Shown here: piece by piece, positions 36,761 through 49,300 of the stretch | Numbering within the stretch: position 1 is the stretch's first letter | Layout of the letters: each line of letters begins with the position of its first letter | Assembly: GCA_900088475.1 (NCBI GenBank) | Contig: FLMG01000265.1 | Span: 142,063 to 206,062 of the forward strand | Direction: 5' to 3' | Source: Hyphochytrium catenoides | Taxonomy: Eukaryota > Sar > Hyphochytriomycetes > Hyphochytriales > Hyphochytriaceae | DNA: 64,000 nucleotides | Program-made: the position numbers and the translations under genes | The notes under the pieces: generated by a model | The model's input: only the letters and a program-made list of their open reading frames with translations | What the model was told of the DNA's origin: nothing | Database searches by the model: none

Positions 36761-38024
36761 ATGGCATCCACAATCGAATGGCTGGAGGTCATCAAAGAGC
36801 TTAATGCTGGTACCATTGCTGGGTACGTCTTCATGAGTTTTCTCCCCATAAATGGCACATCAAACCTATTCTCAACCCATCCCTCTAGGGTAGCAGGAAT
36901 TGTGGCGGGGCAACCTTTCGATACCATCAAAGTGCGGCTTCAGACGCAAGCTGAAGCTCTGCGAAACTATATTAGCCATAGTCATGTGCCCGCCGTATAT
37001 CGGGGGCCTTTCCACTGCTTTCACGACATCATTCGTTCTGAAGGAGTTAGGGGCCTCTATAAGGGCATGGTAAGGAACTCTCAGGACTGCCATGGGACCC
37101 CGGGCATGCATCTGACGTAATTTGTGCTCAATACACCGTAACTCTCCAGTTCTCTCCCATCATATCCAATGCGCCGATAAACGCTGTGGTTTTTGGTGTC
37201 TATGGACAGATCATCAGGCAGTTCAGCACCACTGACGGCGCCCCCGAGCCTATTCATCACTTTATTGCGGGCGCTGCAGCAGGCTTTGTGCAGACGATAT
37301 TCTCCGCCCCTGCCGAACTCATCAAGATCAACCTCCAAGTTGATCGTTCCACACAGAAACAGAGTGCGGTGCGACGCGGTCAACAGCTGGTAGGTGAACT
37401 TGGAGGTCCAAGTGCCTTGTGCCTTGTATGACATCCTTTCCTCCATAGGTCCGGAAGCATGGCTTTGTAAGGGGCCTCTATCATGGTTGGGGTCTTACTG
37501 CTCTTCGCGATGCTGTAAGTAAAACTAGGCTCTTGGAAGCTGACAGGGCTAAACCTGACATCAGTTGTTCTCTGTCGCCGTAGCCTGCTTTCGGCGTATA
37601 TTTTTACTCGTATGATTATGGCAAGAGATGGCTGGCAGAATATAGAGGTGTCCAGGATGACTTCAATGCTTTCGTCTCTGGAGGAATGGCAGGGACCTTA
37701 TCATGGGCGTTGTTGCATCCCATTGACGTCCTCAAGAGTCTTTACCAAGTACAATGTGCTTCGAAGCGAACGAAGACCAAGGAGATTGTACAACGAAACT
37801 TTAGCGAAGCGGGGCCGCGGTATGTGTTACCATGGTCTCCCTTGCCAATGTTGTCACTACTAATGCCTCCTCCTCATTCTCCGTCACATCAACGATGCCT
37901 TCCGAACCTCCTATTTAGCTTCCTGATGAATGGCTTTGGTGCTACGTGCCTGCGTGCCTTTCCTGTCAGCGCTGTCACCTTCGTGGTATACGAGAAAATT
38001 GTCGCGTATTTGAATAAGAAATAA
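36761..38024 (+). CDS. Mitochondrial carrier protein (SLC25 family)
   Basis: Five or so exons encode a standard carrier of about 300 residues. The ATG at 36761 starts MASTIEWLEVIKELNAGTIA. All three carrier signatures (PxD/ExxK/R) are present: GQPFDTIKVRLQTQ, APAELIKINLQVD and HPIDVLKSLYQVQ. YRGPFHCFHDIIRSEGVRGL and GLYHGWGLTALRDA are the matching GLY(K/R)G loops. The protein ends AVTFVVYEKIVAYLNKK. Such carriers exchange metabolites across the inner mitochondrial membrane. The carnitine/acylcarnitine and ornithine carrier group is closest by eye, but the substrate is not proven. The stop is only 32 nt from the stop of the convergent WDR33-like gene, and AATAAA lies at about 38038. Confidence 0.88.
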
Positions 38025-38056
38025 CTAGACTGACTTAAATAAACTGGGTGTTTCTT

Positions 38057-41000
38057 CTATCTCCGCATTCCGTCTCCCCTACCTCCGAACCGGCCGCGTG
38101 CTCTTGGGTCATGGATCGGTGAGGGGCCTCGGGGATGGGGTGGGCCTTGATAGCCAGAACCTCCCATTTGTCCGGGCCCCGCCTCGAATGGTCTTTTCTG
38201 TCCTGAACCACCTCCTGCTGCCCATCCCGGACCTCTCTGTCTATCAAACGAAGGCTGGTTGTAGCCTGCTTGCTGTCCATAGTTGCCTTGCTGGGCATAC
38301 CCCTGGTTTTGGGCGTAGCTCGGCTGCTGACTGTGGCCTTGTTGCTGTCCAAACCCAGCCGTGTGATTTTGAGTCTGCCCATATCGAGCTTGTTGGCCCT
38401 GGGCTACTGCATAACTTGGCTCTTGATTGGGTTGCTGACCGTAGCTTTGTTGCTGTTGGGCAGCCTGGGAGCCGTACTGTGGTTGCTGCGTATAACCTTG
38501 TTGACTACCCCGCCGTCCATAAGCACTTTGCGGAGTGTGGGCCTGTTGTTGACTTTGCTGATGCCCATATACCAGATGTTGCTGCCCCTGTTGCTGCGAG
38601 TAGGTTTGCTGCCTCTGCTGACCACTTGCATAAGTGCTTTGAGATAATTGTGCAGGTGGCTGTATGTAGCTGCCTGCCGTATTTTGGTGCTGTTGAGACC
38701 CAGAATAAGTTAAATTGCCCAAAGGCAATGCTACAGGTTGACTAGAATACTGAGAGGCAGCCTGGACGCCGGCTCCAGTTACTTGCTGCTGCGGCTGGGC
38801 CAGCGATGCGGGCGGAGTCGGAAGGGCAGCAAAATTTTGCTGGCTTCTAAGGTCTGCATCACTCTTTCCTGGTACGAATGGGCCGTTCTGAGGGGCAGGC
38901 GCCAATCCTCCCTGGGACGTGGGATTGGGGCATTCTGACTTCCAGTGCCCTTTCTGCCCACACCGATGACATACGTAATGAGGCGGAGGTTTATTTGCCT
39001 CGGGGCAGTCCTGTATAAAATGCCCGGGAATCCCGCACCTCTTGCACACGTAGCCTTCACGGGGCACCTTTCGAAGAGAGTGGTTTCGGTAAGCACATTA
39101 GGGGTGTGGTCAAAAGCTCCCAAGAAAAGGATAAAAACGAAACATAGCAAGGGTTCAGCTAACCTTTTTCTCTGGTACTGAGGTAGTTTGACTTCCACCT
39201 GGACCTGCTTGACTGAAGGTTGAGTTAGGGCATTCCTGAATCCAGTGACCCTTCTGTCCGCATCGATTGCAAGTATAGCCATCTGGAGGCGGTCTCCTCC
39301 CCCCCTAGACGCGTGCTGTGTAAGAAGCCCTCGCGGAGAAATTACTCTCAGGTCAGAAACGAAAAGGAACATACCTTTGACCCCGATGCACCCGGGGCTA
39401 GCGATCCTGACCTGGCATTACTGTTGTCCATCCCACCCATACCGGGGATCATAGGGACATTGGAGCCGCCGGCCGCTTTTATGCCTTGCTGAGCCTCAGC
39501 AGCTTCAAAAGTCAATCCATGTCCTATAGGATAGAGCAGATAGAGATGGCGTTAAGTTGGGATGGGAATAGGTTCCATATACCAAGTTCTCCTACCTGCG
39601 ACGTTGACCCCTGCATCCATTCCAAACATATGATGCTCTTGCTCAGAAAGGTCTGCGTTATATCTATCTTCAAACGCATCGCCGGGCCGATTCCGGCACC
39701 AGAACTTCGTTGTATGGTCATTGCTGCATAAGTGATATGGAGTACGCATAGTCATTGGGTTGCGGCATAGATCTACGAGCCAACAGAAGATGACTTTACC
39801 TGCCAGTTGCAAGGACGTGGCCCATAGGGTGCCAAGCGATGTCCCATATGGCATTGTCGTGAGCGTAGTCAACCCTAGCAAGAGGCTTCTCCTCACTAGT
39901 TATGGGAAACATTAGGATGGAGGGGATCTACAAGATGGTGTTTCTTGCTTCGTACCCGACGTTCCAGAACACTAGAGACCCATCAAAGCCTCCACTCACG
40001 AACATCGACTCATGCCAGGGATGCCACGCTATTGCCGTGACCTCTCTGCTATGCCCTCTCAACGTGGCCATCTCTTTCAGGGTTCGGATGTCGTAGAGCT
40101 TGATGAGCTGGTCTCTACTGCCTGTGAGTAGCCAATGACCATTCAGGCTCCAAGACACCTTAAGCACCGTATTCTTGTGACCATGGAGCGTATTAAGACT
40201 GAGAGCCGGCAAAAGGAGGCAACAGAGAGTGAGAAGGTATAGGTGAAAGCAGGCTCTAAAGGAAGCAAGCGACGCAGAATGGAGGACGGATCTCACAATA
40301 TATGCCAAGTATCGTGTGCCTTTAGTGTAAAGCCAAGCGTTCAACATACCTCGTGCCCGACCGAGGGTCCCATAACTTTACTAGGTTATCCTTACTTCCT
40401 GAAGCTAGGAGTGCCTTGTGGGGATGGTATGCGACACACTTCACGTCCCAGCCGTGTCCAGTCAAAGTTCTTTCCTCAGTCCCTATTTTTACACCACATC
40501 AGCCTTTTGACAACCCAAAACCACCATGTTGGAGACAACCTGATTCGAAGTTCCAGATCTTCACAGTGGCATCGTCTGAGCATGATACGAACTTGGAATC
40601 GTTAGGGGAGAAGCTGAGAGAACGAATGGCCTCTCTGCATCAACGGCTAATCAGCATAATTGCTAGCGGTCTACATCCATGCAGGTTTGCCTACCCGTGA
40701 GCCTGTATCTTCTGCATATTTGTCATACTCGACTGCCAATAACGAATGACTCCTCCATGGTCAGCAGTAACAAGCCAACTATCCGAGTGGCTCCATACCA
40801 TGGCCCGAACAGCGTCATCATGGGCCTGGAAAGGTAAAGAGTTTTCGACCCCTTAAACATAGCTAAGATTAACTACCAAGCGCAGTAGTAGATTTCTGAC
40901 CTGAAGAATGGTCTCAAAGTTAAAGGCTAACCCATTCCATAAAGTGAACTCGCCACTGCTGTTCCCGGTGATCAACCGTCGACCTTCAGGAGTCCAGACC

Positions 41001-41382
41001 AGGGCGTTGACAGGACATCGTTGCTTGTTGATGGATGTCCTGCAGAAGTGTGTCGTAACGCTGTTAATTGGATCTGCTGGGTATGTCATTGGTGGTACCA
41101 AAAACCAGCTATAAGTGCTATGAGGTATGAGAACTGGCGCGTTATGGGCATCATGATGTCTCAGACGATTCATAGCGTATCTGTACACAAGGCAGGATTA
41201 GAGAGGGCCACTGCGGACGGAGTGAACGGGAATCAATAGAAGAACCTGATGATTGTTGGGCCCGGATCTATAGACTTTCGAACTATCCGCTTTCGCATGC
41301 GCTTTCCATCATATACGATGCGCTCACGCATTTGGAATGGCATGCCGTCATCGGCATCCCCATGTGTGAGGTAGTCCGCCAT
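38057..41382 (-). CDS. WDR33: WDR33/Pfs2-like polyadenylation factor with CCHC knuckles and Q/Y-rich tail
   Basis: The ATG at 41382 starts [20 protein letters not shown], followed by [16 protein letters not shown], the conserved WDR33 N-terminus. WD40 exons follow: [99 protein letters not shown] and [11 protein letters not shown]. In other eukaryotes WDR33 binds the AAUAAA signal within CPSF. Here the frame continues, through introns with matching phase, into [19 protein letters not shown] and three CCHC zinc knuckles ([54 protein letters not shown]). A roughly 250-residue Q/Y/G/S-rich, prion-like tail ends in [13 protein letters not shown]. The fusion suggests extra RNA binding and condensate-type behaviour. 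Confidence 0.87.
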
Positions 41383-42231
41383 TTCAATATGAGTATCTGG
41401 ACCCAGGTCAAGCAGAAGGATAGCCAACTTGCTATCAGAACCAGTGCAAAAGCGGTACTTGTACTCAAGGGCTATAGGCACGTAGCTTGTACCTTTCGAA
41501 CTTCCTTATACGCTGAGTGCTGACAGACCTCAGGTCGAAGTATAAAGCAGACGAAGAATCTGTCCATAGGATGCAGAACTATTGCGGCTCCAAAAATCAC
41601 CTCTGCAGTTCGGGAAGGATTGCAGTGATGGAGCTGCAACCCTGCAACAGCGTCACTGCCGAAAGTAAGTTCCTATGATACGAAAGTAATTCAACAGTAA
41701 GAGTCCCATTAGGGACGGTAACGGCCTTCAGGCTTAGCCAACCTAGGTCAGTTCTTGAACAACAACGATGGTGGCTTTCTGTAATGTGAATTTGTGTGTG
41801 TGTAACGCCCTTGCCATGATTGCCGATATGTTGCGAAAAAATATTGTGGCATCAGAACATGGCCGTGAGAATTCCTAATAGTCTAAGGGGTGTTAGCCTG
41901 ATCGCTGCCGGACTGTTGCAGAGAGAGCTTCATCCGCACATTCTTCCGGTCTGGTTGACGGCATGGTCGTGATGATACCAGCCAGGCAGAGAGGGAATAG
42001 GGCTTCCCAAAGGGCACATCGCTGATTCTATACGGGATCCGCGGTAGCAGCCAGAAGCGGAAGAGTGGGGCCAAGAGTGGCCTGACAGAAGTTCGGGAGC
42101 ACGAAGTGCATGCCTTACAGGATTCTCTGGACCTTTCTGTTGAGTTCCTAGCTTCTAGGCTTGGTATTGTCGACACAGGTTGTTTAAGCTGTACAATTTT
42201 AAGTTGAGACAAGCTCAGCGAAGGGCAGACC
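41383..42231. other. Divergent promoter region
   Basis: About 850 nt between two divergent start codons (WDR33-like on minus, PDZ-Tubby on plus). No exon signal is evident; the minus-strand open frame at 41883-42242 resembles nothing. It is a likely shared promoter region. Confidence 0.5.
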
Positions 42232-44513
42232 ATGTCGTTCATGACTCCGGCTGAGGATTATGTTGGGGAGGATGAAGAGCATATGCTTGTCTCCAAGCCG
42301 GCGGTGTCCTCAAGCCTAAAAACCACTTTATCAGGCTTCATGGCAGATGTAAGACCCATCAAACTGATTCTCAAGAAGCTAACCTAGGTACCCACTTCTA
42401 ACCCTCCGCTACTTATCAGAATTTCCCAAAACAGAGCCTCCCGAAACTTCAGAAAATTATGAAGGGTAGAAGCAGAAGCGACCTATCGCTTCGTCGTCCT
42501 AGGCAGGAGGAATTGGCTGACCAGAACTGTGGGAGTGATGCCGAACCGCTTATAAAGGTCCATTCAATGAAGAAATTTCTAGAGGGCAAAGTTGGCGCAA
42601 TAAGTGGAACTTGGGTAGCCCAGGCGCCGGTCGCCGATGGTGGTGGCGACATACATGTTGGTCGGCGATGGGTGCCAAGAGTGAGTCAGGAACGAAGTGA
42701 ATCTCCTGATCGCTTGGGACAGTACCAATCTCAAGACAAAGTCATTGATGTCCAAGCAAGGGGGGCATGCCCTTATCTTCTAGAGAAACAGCCCGGCAAC
42801 GTGAGCTTCTTGGTTGTCGGCTACACCGAAGGTCCATTAATAGGGATACCACAGTAAGGCCCCTTGCTCGTTTTACTCGTTAAGTTGTGGCTGACCTTAA
42901 CTCTGTCAAGGGTCAAGGTGGGGGACTTGTTAGTCTGCATCAATGGGGAGACATGTGACGGTCTCTCACAAAGCGAGGTAAGGCAGTCGTTTATCAGCAC
43001 ACTATTCAGCTCTAAGGTCAAAACTGCCTGCACTTACTTCGATAGATGGATGCCAAATTGAAGGCATTAGCCAACGATTCTAGGCAGGCATATTACTTAA
43101 CCTTCAAAAGGCACTCCAACAGTGGCTCCCTTGGTGAGAGAGTTGGTGAGGCGCTTGACTTCATTCAGCTCAATAAGGAGCGTTTTTTTCGCCCAATCAG
43201 TCGATCTGAGGGGCTGACTTTGGTAGGTGTGGGCTAACGCCGATCCTGGGATAGAGTAACATATGCCTAACTCTTTTGACTGTATCCTTTAATAGGGCTA
43301 TGTAGAGCGCCTGAGGGGCGACAAAGTAACAGCCTTTCATCTGCATAGACAAGATACTGGAGAGGTACGGCTGTTGATCTTTACTGGAGTGTCGCAGATC
43401 GATGACCTTATGCTCCTGTACGGAAGTTTATCTTGGCGTGCAGTTGTAAAGCCGACATGACGGGACCTTTCATTTTCCACACATCGCAGAATAGTCATCT
43501 CCGCACCATGAAGGAATTGCTGCAACTTCCTGGCAGGTGTGACACATTAACAATCTTGGCTCGCTAGCACTTTGCAACTCACATCACTATGAAAGTGCCA
43601 CGTACCTAGGCTCCATGTCTGAAAACTTTTTGGGTACGGAATTTGCCATTCAGGATCACAGGTCGGGCTATAACCCAAAGACAGAGGAGGTAAGATGAGC
43701 GAGAGCAACGTAAATGACTGTGTGGCACTAAAGGAGACCGAACATAGCGCACGGATATCGCTGTCATTATTTATCAGAGAAATGTGTTGGGCCGCTGCCC
43801 AAATGCACTCAAGGTATGATCCGGGACTAACATAGCCAGGCTCTGGGTTGGAGCTCACCCTCTTACTGCTCTCCGGTAGCTTATACTCCCGCGAGAGAGT
43901 GATCAGGCGAAGCGCAGGGTCTATGTGCCAGCGAGGCTTAGAGACGAGCGTCGTAGAAGGACGACTAGTCATGTTCTTAGGAAGTTCAGGTCATTGACCC
44001 TGAATGATATGCGGACATTCGCCAAAGCCGTTACGAGCAGCAGCAGGTGAGCTTTACCATTCAGCTAGACGGGATGTAGAGCGGCCTAAAATCATCTTTA
44101 TGAGCAGAGACTTCGCCGTTACCACCGGAAGCGAGGCTTCATCTTCCACCTTCGACGATGTTTTAAAGAGTACAGCAGCGGATTGCATCAAGCACTATGA
44201 CGCAGTCGTTCAGAACGAATCTGAAGAGCTATTTATATTTCAGACACGAAAGCCAACCTGGAATAGTGATCTTCGAGCTTGGACCTTGAACTTCGGCGGT
44301 CGTGTAAAGCAAGCGTCCAAGAAGAATTTTTTGATTAGCGGTGAAGAAGGAAACAGCAGGATGGAGGAAGAATTTGGGACCGACGACATCGTCTTCCGCT
44401 TTGGCAAGGTGAATAAGAATAAGTTTTCCTGTGACTTCAGCTATCCGTTCTCTCCTGTCGTCGCGTTAGGTACGGCAGTAACGTCTTTTGCCGACAAGCT
44501 AATAGTAACATAA
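42232..44513 (+). CDS. PDZ-Tubby domain protein
   Basis: The ATG at 42232 starts MSFMTPAEDYVGEDEEHMLV. A basic linker (KIMKGRSRSDLSLRRPRQEE) leads to a PDZ-like domain: KVIDVQARGACPYLLEKQPG, VSFLVVGYTEGPLIGIP, VKVGDLLVCINGETCDGLSQ and YYLTFKR. The Tubby domain follows: FFRPISRSEGLTL / GYVERLRGDKVTAFHLHRQD / GEVRLLIFTG, YLGSMSENFLGTEFAIQD, DIAVIIYQRNVLGRCPNALK, FIFQTRKPTWNSDLRAWTLN, FGGRVKQASKKNFLISG, DDIVFRFGKVNKNKFSCDFS and the C-terminal central helix VVALGTAVTSFADKLIVT. Tubby domains bind PI(4,5)P2 and act in membrane tethering and cilia trafficking; PDZ domains bind C-terminal peptides. Exon joins between about 43400 and 44100 are not fully resolved: one splice phase could not be matched by eye. 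The stop is 27 nt from the convergent protease-like gene. Confidence 0.82.
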
Positions 44514-44540
44514 TCCTTAATACAATCTTTCAATCTTTCA

Positions 44541-45757
44541 TCAGTCTTTTTTAGCAACGTCAATCCCTAAGCTGTACCTTTCCACTATGTCAAGAAAGGC
44601 TAAAAGCTCCCCTGATCTTATGCATGATGCGGTGCCTTCAATATACTGAACTGCTTCATGCTTGTCGGGCTGGGGGTTTACAACCCCTTCTACAACTCCG
44701 ATAGCACCACTGTCCCTGATGATTGGACCTCCGCACATCCCCCAGCCCATAGGTTTATCTGTTCTAATAAATAGCTGGTGGTCCGTAAAAGCTGCTATCT
44801 GCCCCGACATTTCTTTAGGAATCTGGGCCAAAGGACGAGAAGGATCTAGATCAGAAAGGGTCTGGGGAGGGGGAAAAACGAGACAGCTGGGCTACCTGAA
44901 CTCTTGTGTCCTGTTGACTCTCTGGGACACTACCGCTTTCTGAGATCTCATGTCCTACACATTGAACGATCTAGGACGATATGACATTAAGCAGCGCCCC
45001 ATTGAGTATGACTTGAGGGGTGCCCTCACCTCCTCGTGCTTCACTGGCAACAGGTCTAGGGTAAGAGGCTGAAGAGGACTTCCAGAGGCAGACAGCTGCC
45101 TGTTTAGCTCCACCTAATACCAGTCACGGTAAGGTTGAGAATGTTAAGGTCTCTTCTGCACTACACGGCGTTTCCTACCTCGTCCTCGAAATGAACCACC
45201 GCAAGGTCACGAGAAGGATGAGTAAAGACCTTCCTTGTTAGCGGCACCTCAAGGAGAATTTGACCAGTCTCTACCTACAGGGGCGGAGCGCTTCAGTAAA
45301 TAGATCCAATAAGATACGAGAACCGCAAATCTCGTGGAGCTAGCACCTCACGGAACTCCACAGTCATCCGAGTGTGGGACTCATTGACATGCTGGAGCCA
45401 AGACCAGACATCTTTGAAATATCGCTCATAGAGCCATGGAGATGTCACATGCGCTGACGTGATCAGGTGCAATCGCTTCGGAAACACCTCGCGATTGCGG
45501 CTTACACAAAACGCTGATGCCCTACACGTCATACCAGTTGGCAAGATAGTACCTTGGAGAAGAAAACACACCAGCCTAGATACAGCTCTTTAGATAAGTA
45601 CCTGGATAGAATCTCAAAGTCCTGCATGCCAAAAGCCGGCTGTTTGAACCTTGATAACGGTGCATCAGAAGCCAGGACATTTAGTCAGGGCCATGAGTCC
45701 TTACCATGTAGATATTGAAACGACATGCCTCAGAAGGCCTTTCCTACTAATCTCCAT
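44541..45757 (-). CDS. Trypsin-fold peptidase-like protein with Cys at the nucleophile position
   Basis: The ATG at 45757 starts MEISRKGLLRHVVSIST, a basic, Asp-free N-terminus that could be a mitochondrial presequence. It is spliced in frame to WFKQPAFGMQDFEILS. The protease triad is recognisable: LHLITSAHVTSPW holds the His (usually TAAHC), HPSRDLAVVHFEDE the Asp, and GWGMCGGPIIRDSGAIGVVE the nucleophile motif. GxSGGP is GMCGGP here, with Cys (TGC) at 44733-44735. The protein ends RYSLGIDVAKKD. Trypsin-fold proteins with a Cys nucleophile are known mainly in RNA viruses; in a cellular protein this may be an active cysteine peptidase or a weakened enzyme. The splice phase near 45560 is not fully resolved. 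Confidence 0.75.
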
Positions 45758-46327
45758 GGCACCAGGAGTAGACTTGAAGCCTGTTGCACCCTCAACAGAT
45801 CACGGAAACTCGACCCTGGGCTACACAGACGTGAACGATTCCTCTGAAACCTATCAATAAAGTAAGGCCAGACAACAAGCAAGCTCCGGACAGCTCTCCG
45901 GACTATTCGCCTTCGTTTCGAAGCTTTCAGAGCTTACTAGGTGCTGGTGATGGCTGCAATCTTGGCCTCATAGAGGTGCTGTCCGCTGGATCAGAACAGC
46001 TTCAGAGCTTCAGAGTATTTGTTACAAACCAGAGCACCCCCAGTACTCCACCAAAGGCTGTGCTACGGCAAAGCATCAACAAAAGTGAAACCTCTCGTGT
46101 AGGGCAAAAGATACTCACTAACTCCTCTCATTCCCAAGGATACTGGGAAGAGACCGAAGGGAAACTTTTCTGACCGCGACAGCATTCAGCCATAAGCTGT
46201 TCAGGTCGTTCAGGAAAAGCTAACGCTTAACCACGCCGAAGCATCTGGCGATCTGCCCATAACCAACTAGCAAGACGTTGGAAAGTGAGGTGCGTGCTGT
46301 TAAGTTCTTGTTATATCCTCTGGGATA
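45758..46327. other. Divergent promoter region
   Basis: 570 nt between divergent start codons of the protease-like and paladin-like genes. A plus-strand open frame (45976-46173) has no recognisable family and no splice link to the paladin start that I can support. Confidence 0.5.
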
Positions 46328-49300
46328 ATGGATGAAGCAGTGGACGATGGCCTTATCGAACAGCTGACGAAAAGGCTTTATGAAGAGGTGAGGAGCGATA
46401 ACGTCTTCAGGGAAGAGGCTTCAGAGACAACTTACCGTACAACAGGTGATTCTAGGTAGCTCATTGGACAAGAAAGCCGACATTAGGCGGATTTTATGCG
46501 AATCGCTGAGAAGACCGATCACCACTCCTCCACTGCCGCCGTCACGTCTAACGTTGGGCATACAGCCAATAATAACTTCCCCCAGCAGGCGAAGTCCGCA
46601 GTCCCCAACACGGTCCGGCGCTTCCTCTCCAGTTAGTGTTACCCCCATGCTAGAAGATAGCAGGGTCTATCTCTCCATACTGACACCGCTGTTGACAGGT
46701 TTTCAAGGTATGGACGAGCGAGGATGCCACAACATGCGGAACGAAGGTGAGCGATGACAATGTGGGAGCAGTCAATAAAATTGCTCAGTGAGGCCCATGC
46801 AGTTGCTCGGACGCTATGTGCTTAAGTTGGACCGCTTTCCCGACTGTGCTGTGATCAAATCTCCTTTTCCAGATGACGTAGGTGAGCAAGATCTGAACGC
46901 TTAGGATATTGCTCAAGCCCCTCTAAACTATGTGACAGTACCGAACTTTCGAAGACTACCAGGCACTCCGTTCTACGGTGGTGGTCAACCGACAGAGGTT
47001 AGTGGCTCCGAAGGCCTGTCCTGCTAGAGCCGTGCTAATCAGCCTCGCAGGAAGGTGTAGTGAAGATCATGGACTACATCAAAAAGGATGGCTTTTCAAA
47101 GGCGATTTGGCTCAATTTGAGAGAGGTTCGCGATCAGGCATCAAATCTGCAGTGTAGAGTGTGACTCACTGNNNNNNNNNNNAGGTCCTCTTGTTAACCA
47201 ACATATTTGTTCTCTTCAGCAACCCTTATTCACATACAGCAAGATATAATACGCGAGACGGTGGACTGCAGAAAGCCACTTTATTATTGGTATGAGCCAC
47301 AGCTCAACACGAACGCTCTCAAAGCTACGGAAGTGAAGGCAGACCAGGTAAGCGCACTGGGTGTCTTCACCAAGAATGCTCCTTGTTCACCACTGGAATT
47401 CTTCAAAAACTCAGGTTAAAACAATAGCAGAGGTCTTTGAAGACATTAAGACCAGACTAGACTGGCATGTGACATATCTCCGGGTGCCTGTGGACAGGTG
47501 CAGAACCTGAGCAGGATTGTACGACTGCATTTCCAACGTTTAATGGTTTAGGGAAAATGCACCAGAAGAAAAGAGTTTCCAAAAGCTACTGGATATGATA
47601 AAGAGTCTGGATACCAGCACCGCAGTCGTCTTCAACTGCCAGGTATTATAGAAGCAGAGCACTTTCTCACAAAAATAGGGATATTGATAGTATTTACATC
47701 TTAGATGGGCCGAGGGAGGACAACCACAGGTCAGCTCAAATCACGCTTACTCTAGCGAGCTGCTACTAACCTGAGATCACCATAGCCTTGGTTATTTCTA
47801 GTCTTATACACGGTATTTCCAGCGGGAAGTATGTTGCAAGCTCAGCGACTGTGCCTTCCTTCAGTCGACGCACCTCAGAGACCGCCAACCTGGCAGAGGG
47901 AGAGTTTAAGGTCTAGCATAAAGACTACCTGAGATGGGCACCGACGAACTCTTATCTCTCTCTTCCCTATATATTCCACCCTATCAACGTTGACTCATCT
48001 ATCTAGCTTGTTCGCGAACTCTTCAATATCTTGGAGTACTCTATGGAGGCGAAGTGGATGGTGGACGAGGTCATCAAAGAGAACGCTAGCATCACGGATC
48101 TTAGGTCCATTATCTATGAGTACCGGGAGGTACAGTACCGTTCATTGGTCTCGAAAGAGATGAAGAGGGTTCTACAATCTGATCTAACTTCGACCTTGCT
48201 CTTTGCCATTGACAGAAGTCCGACATTGAGCCAAAGCCAGCACTACGAGCCGTTTATTTGGTACGACTTGCAACTTTCGAGAATCTTGCTGTACCAAATG
48301 TGTGCTCTCGTTTTCTGGGGCGCTACTTTTTCTCACTATGCAGTCCTCAATACCGTTGCACGATTCGATTCGATCAACTCCACGTGATCTGACCGCATTC
48401 ACAGACTCGTGCTTGTCACTTCCTGGAGCGCTACTTTTTCTTGATACTATTTGCCACTTACTTAATGGAGAGACGAGAAAATGGCGGTACAGAGCCATTT
48501 ACCCAATGGCTAAACAGAAGACCACAACTGTACCGACTCCTGGTGAGAAAGCCTCTTTCATCTACTTGCCAGCATATGCAGGCACTTCTTCCCTAATGTG
48601 CCTGACCCCTATTACTTCCGACCCAAGCTTCTCGCTAATACTTGTTTTCAGGAGACTTTTGGCGGCATTGAATATGACGGCCCAGTATTGGGTCTAAAAA
48701 TTTTGAAGAAAGATCACTTTCCAGATATTCATAAGCTACCACAGGTGTGGTTTGGCCTGCTGTTTGGGCAATCAGTTTTGAACCGTCTTCGCCCCTTCTA
48801 CCTCCATTTGACCACCTTCTTGGGGATGAAACCTTCTTTTTTAGGTCTTTGGAGAAGCAGTTCCTAACTTCAGGCGAATAGGAGATATGCCTATTTATGG
48901 TGTTGGTCAGGTATGAGCCATGCACGGCGAAAAGAGGTCTCAGGGGGAGTTACGCAACATCAGCTTATGCCCTTGAAGTGTGCGTTAGACGGTTTCCATA
49001 AAGTATTGGATGCGATCGAGCAGGATGGGTTTACGAAGGTAAGAACTTTACGCTTCTTGCTTACACATCCTCAGGGTCCCCCCCATCCTGGTCCATTGTC
49101 TGAAGCTTAACAGGTCTGTATTTAGTTCATCTGGATCAATCTGAGGGAAGAAGCGATAGTCTTCGTCCGAGGACAGCCTTTCGTCATGCGCGAACCAGAC
49201 AAAATCTTTCATAACCTCGAGTATCCAGGAATAGAAGTGAATGAGCTGGAGCGCATTGAAAATGTACTCAAGAAGGAGGTGTTGACTAGAGTTGAGAAGC

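Noticed and set aside
38098-38745. Plus-strand 215-codon open frame, Leu/Val-rich
   Set aside because: It is antisense to the Q/Y/G-rich tail of the WDR33-like protein. Biased codons in that tail keep the opposite strand free of stops.
39178-39310. Separate small zinc-knuckle gene
   Set aside because: Splice phases on both sides connect this knuckle to the WD40 part and to the next two knuckles, so it is an internal exon of the WDR33-like gene.
43547-43972. Minus-strand 141-codon open frame
   Set aside because: The plus strand of the same region encodes clear Tubby exons (YLGSMSENFLGTEF, DIAVIIYQRNVLG), so the minus frame is a chance antisense frame.
44541-45757. Viral origin for the Cys-nucleophile protease-like gene
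   Set aside because: Only the single residue recalls viral proteases. The gene has introns, a presequence-like start and no other viral feature, so a cellular origin is simpler.
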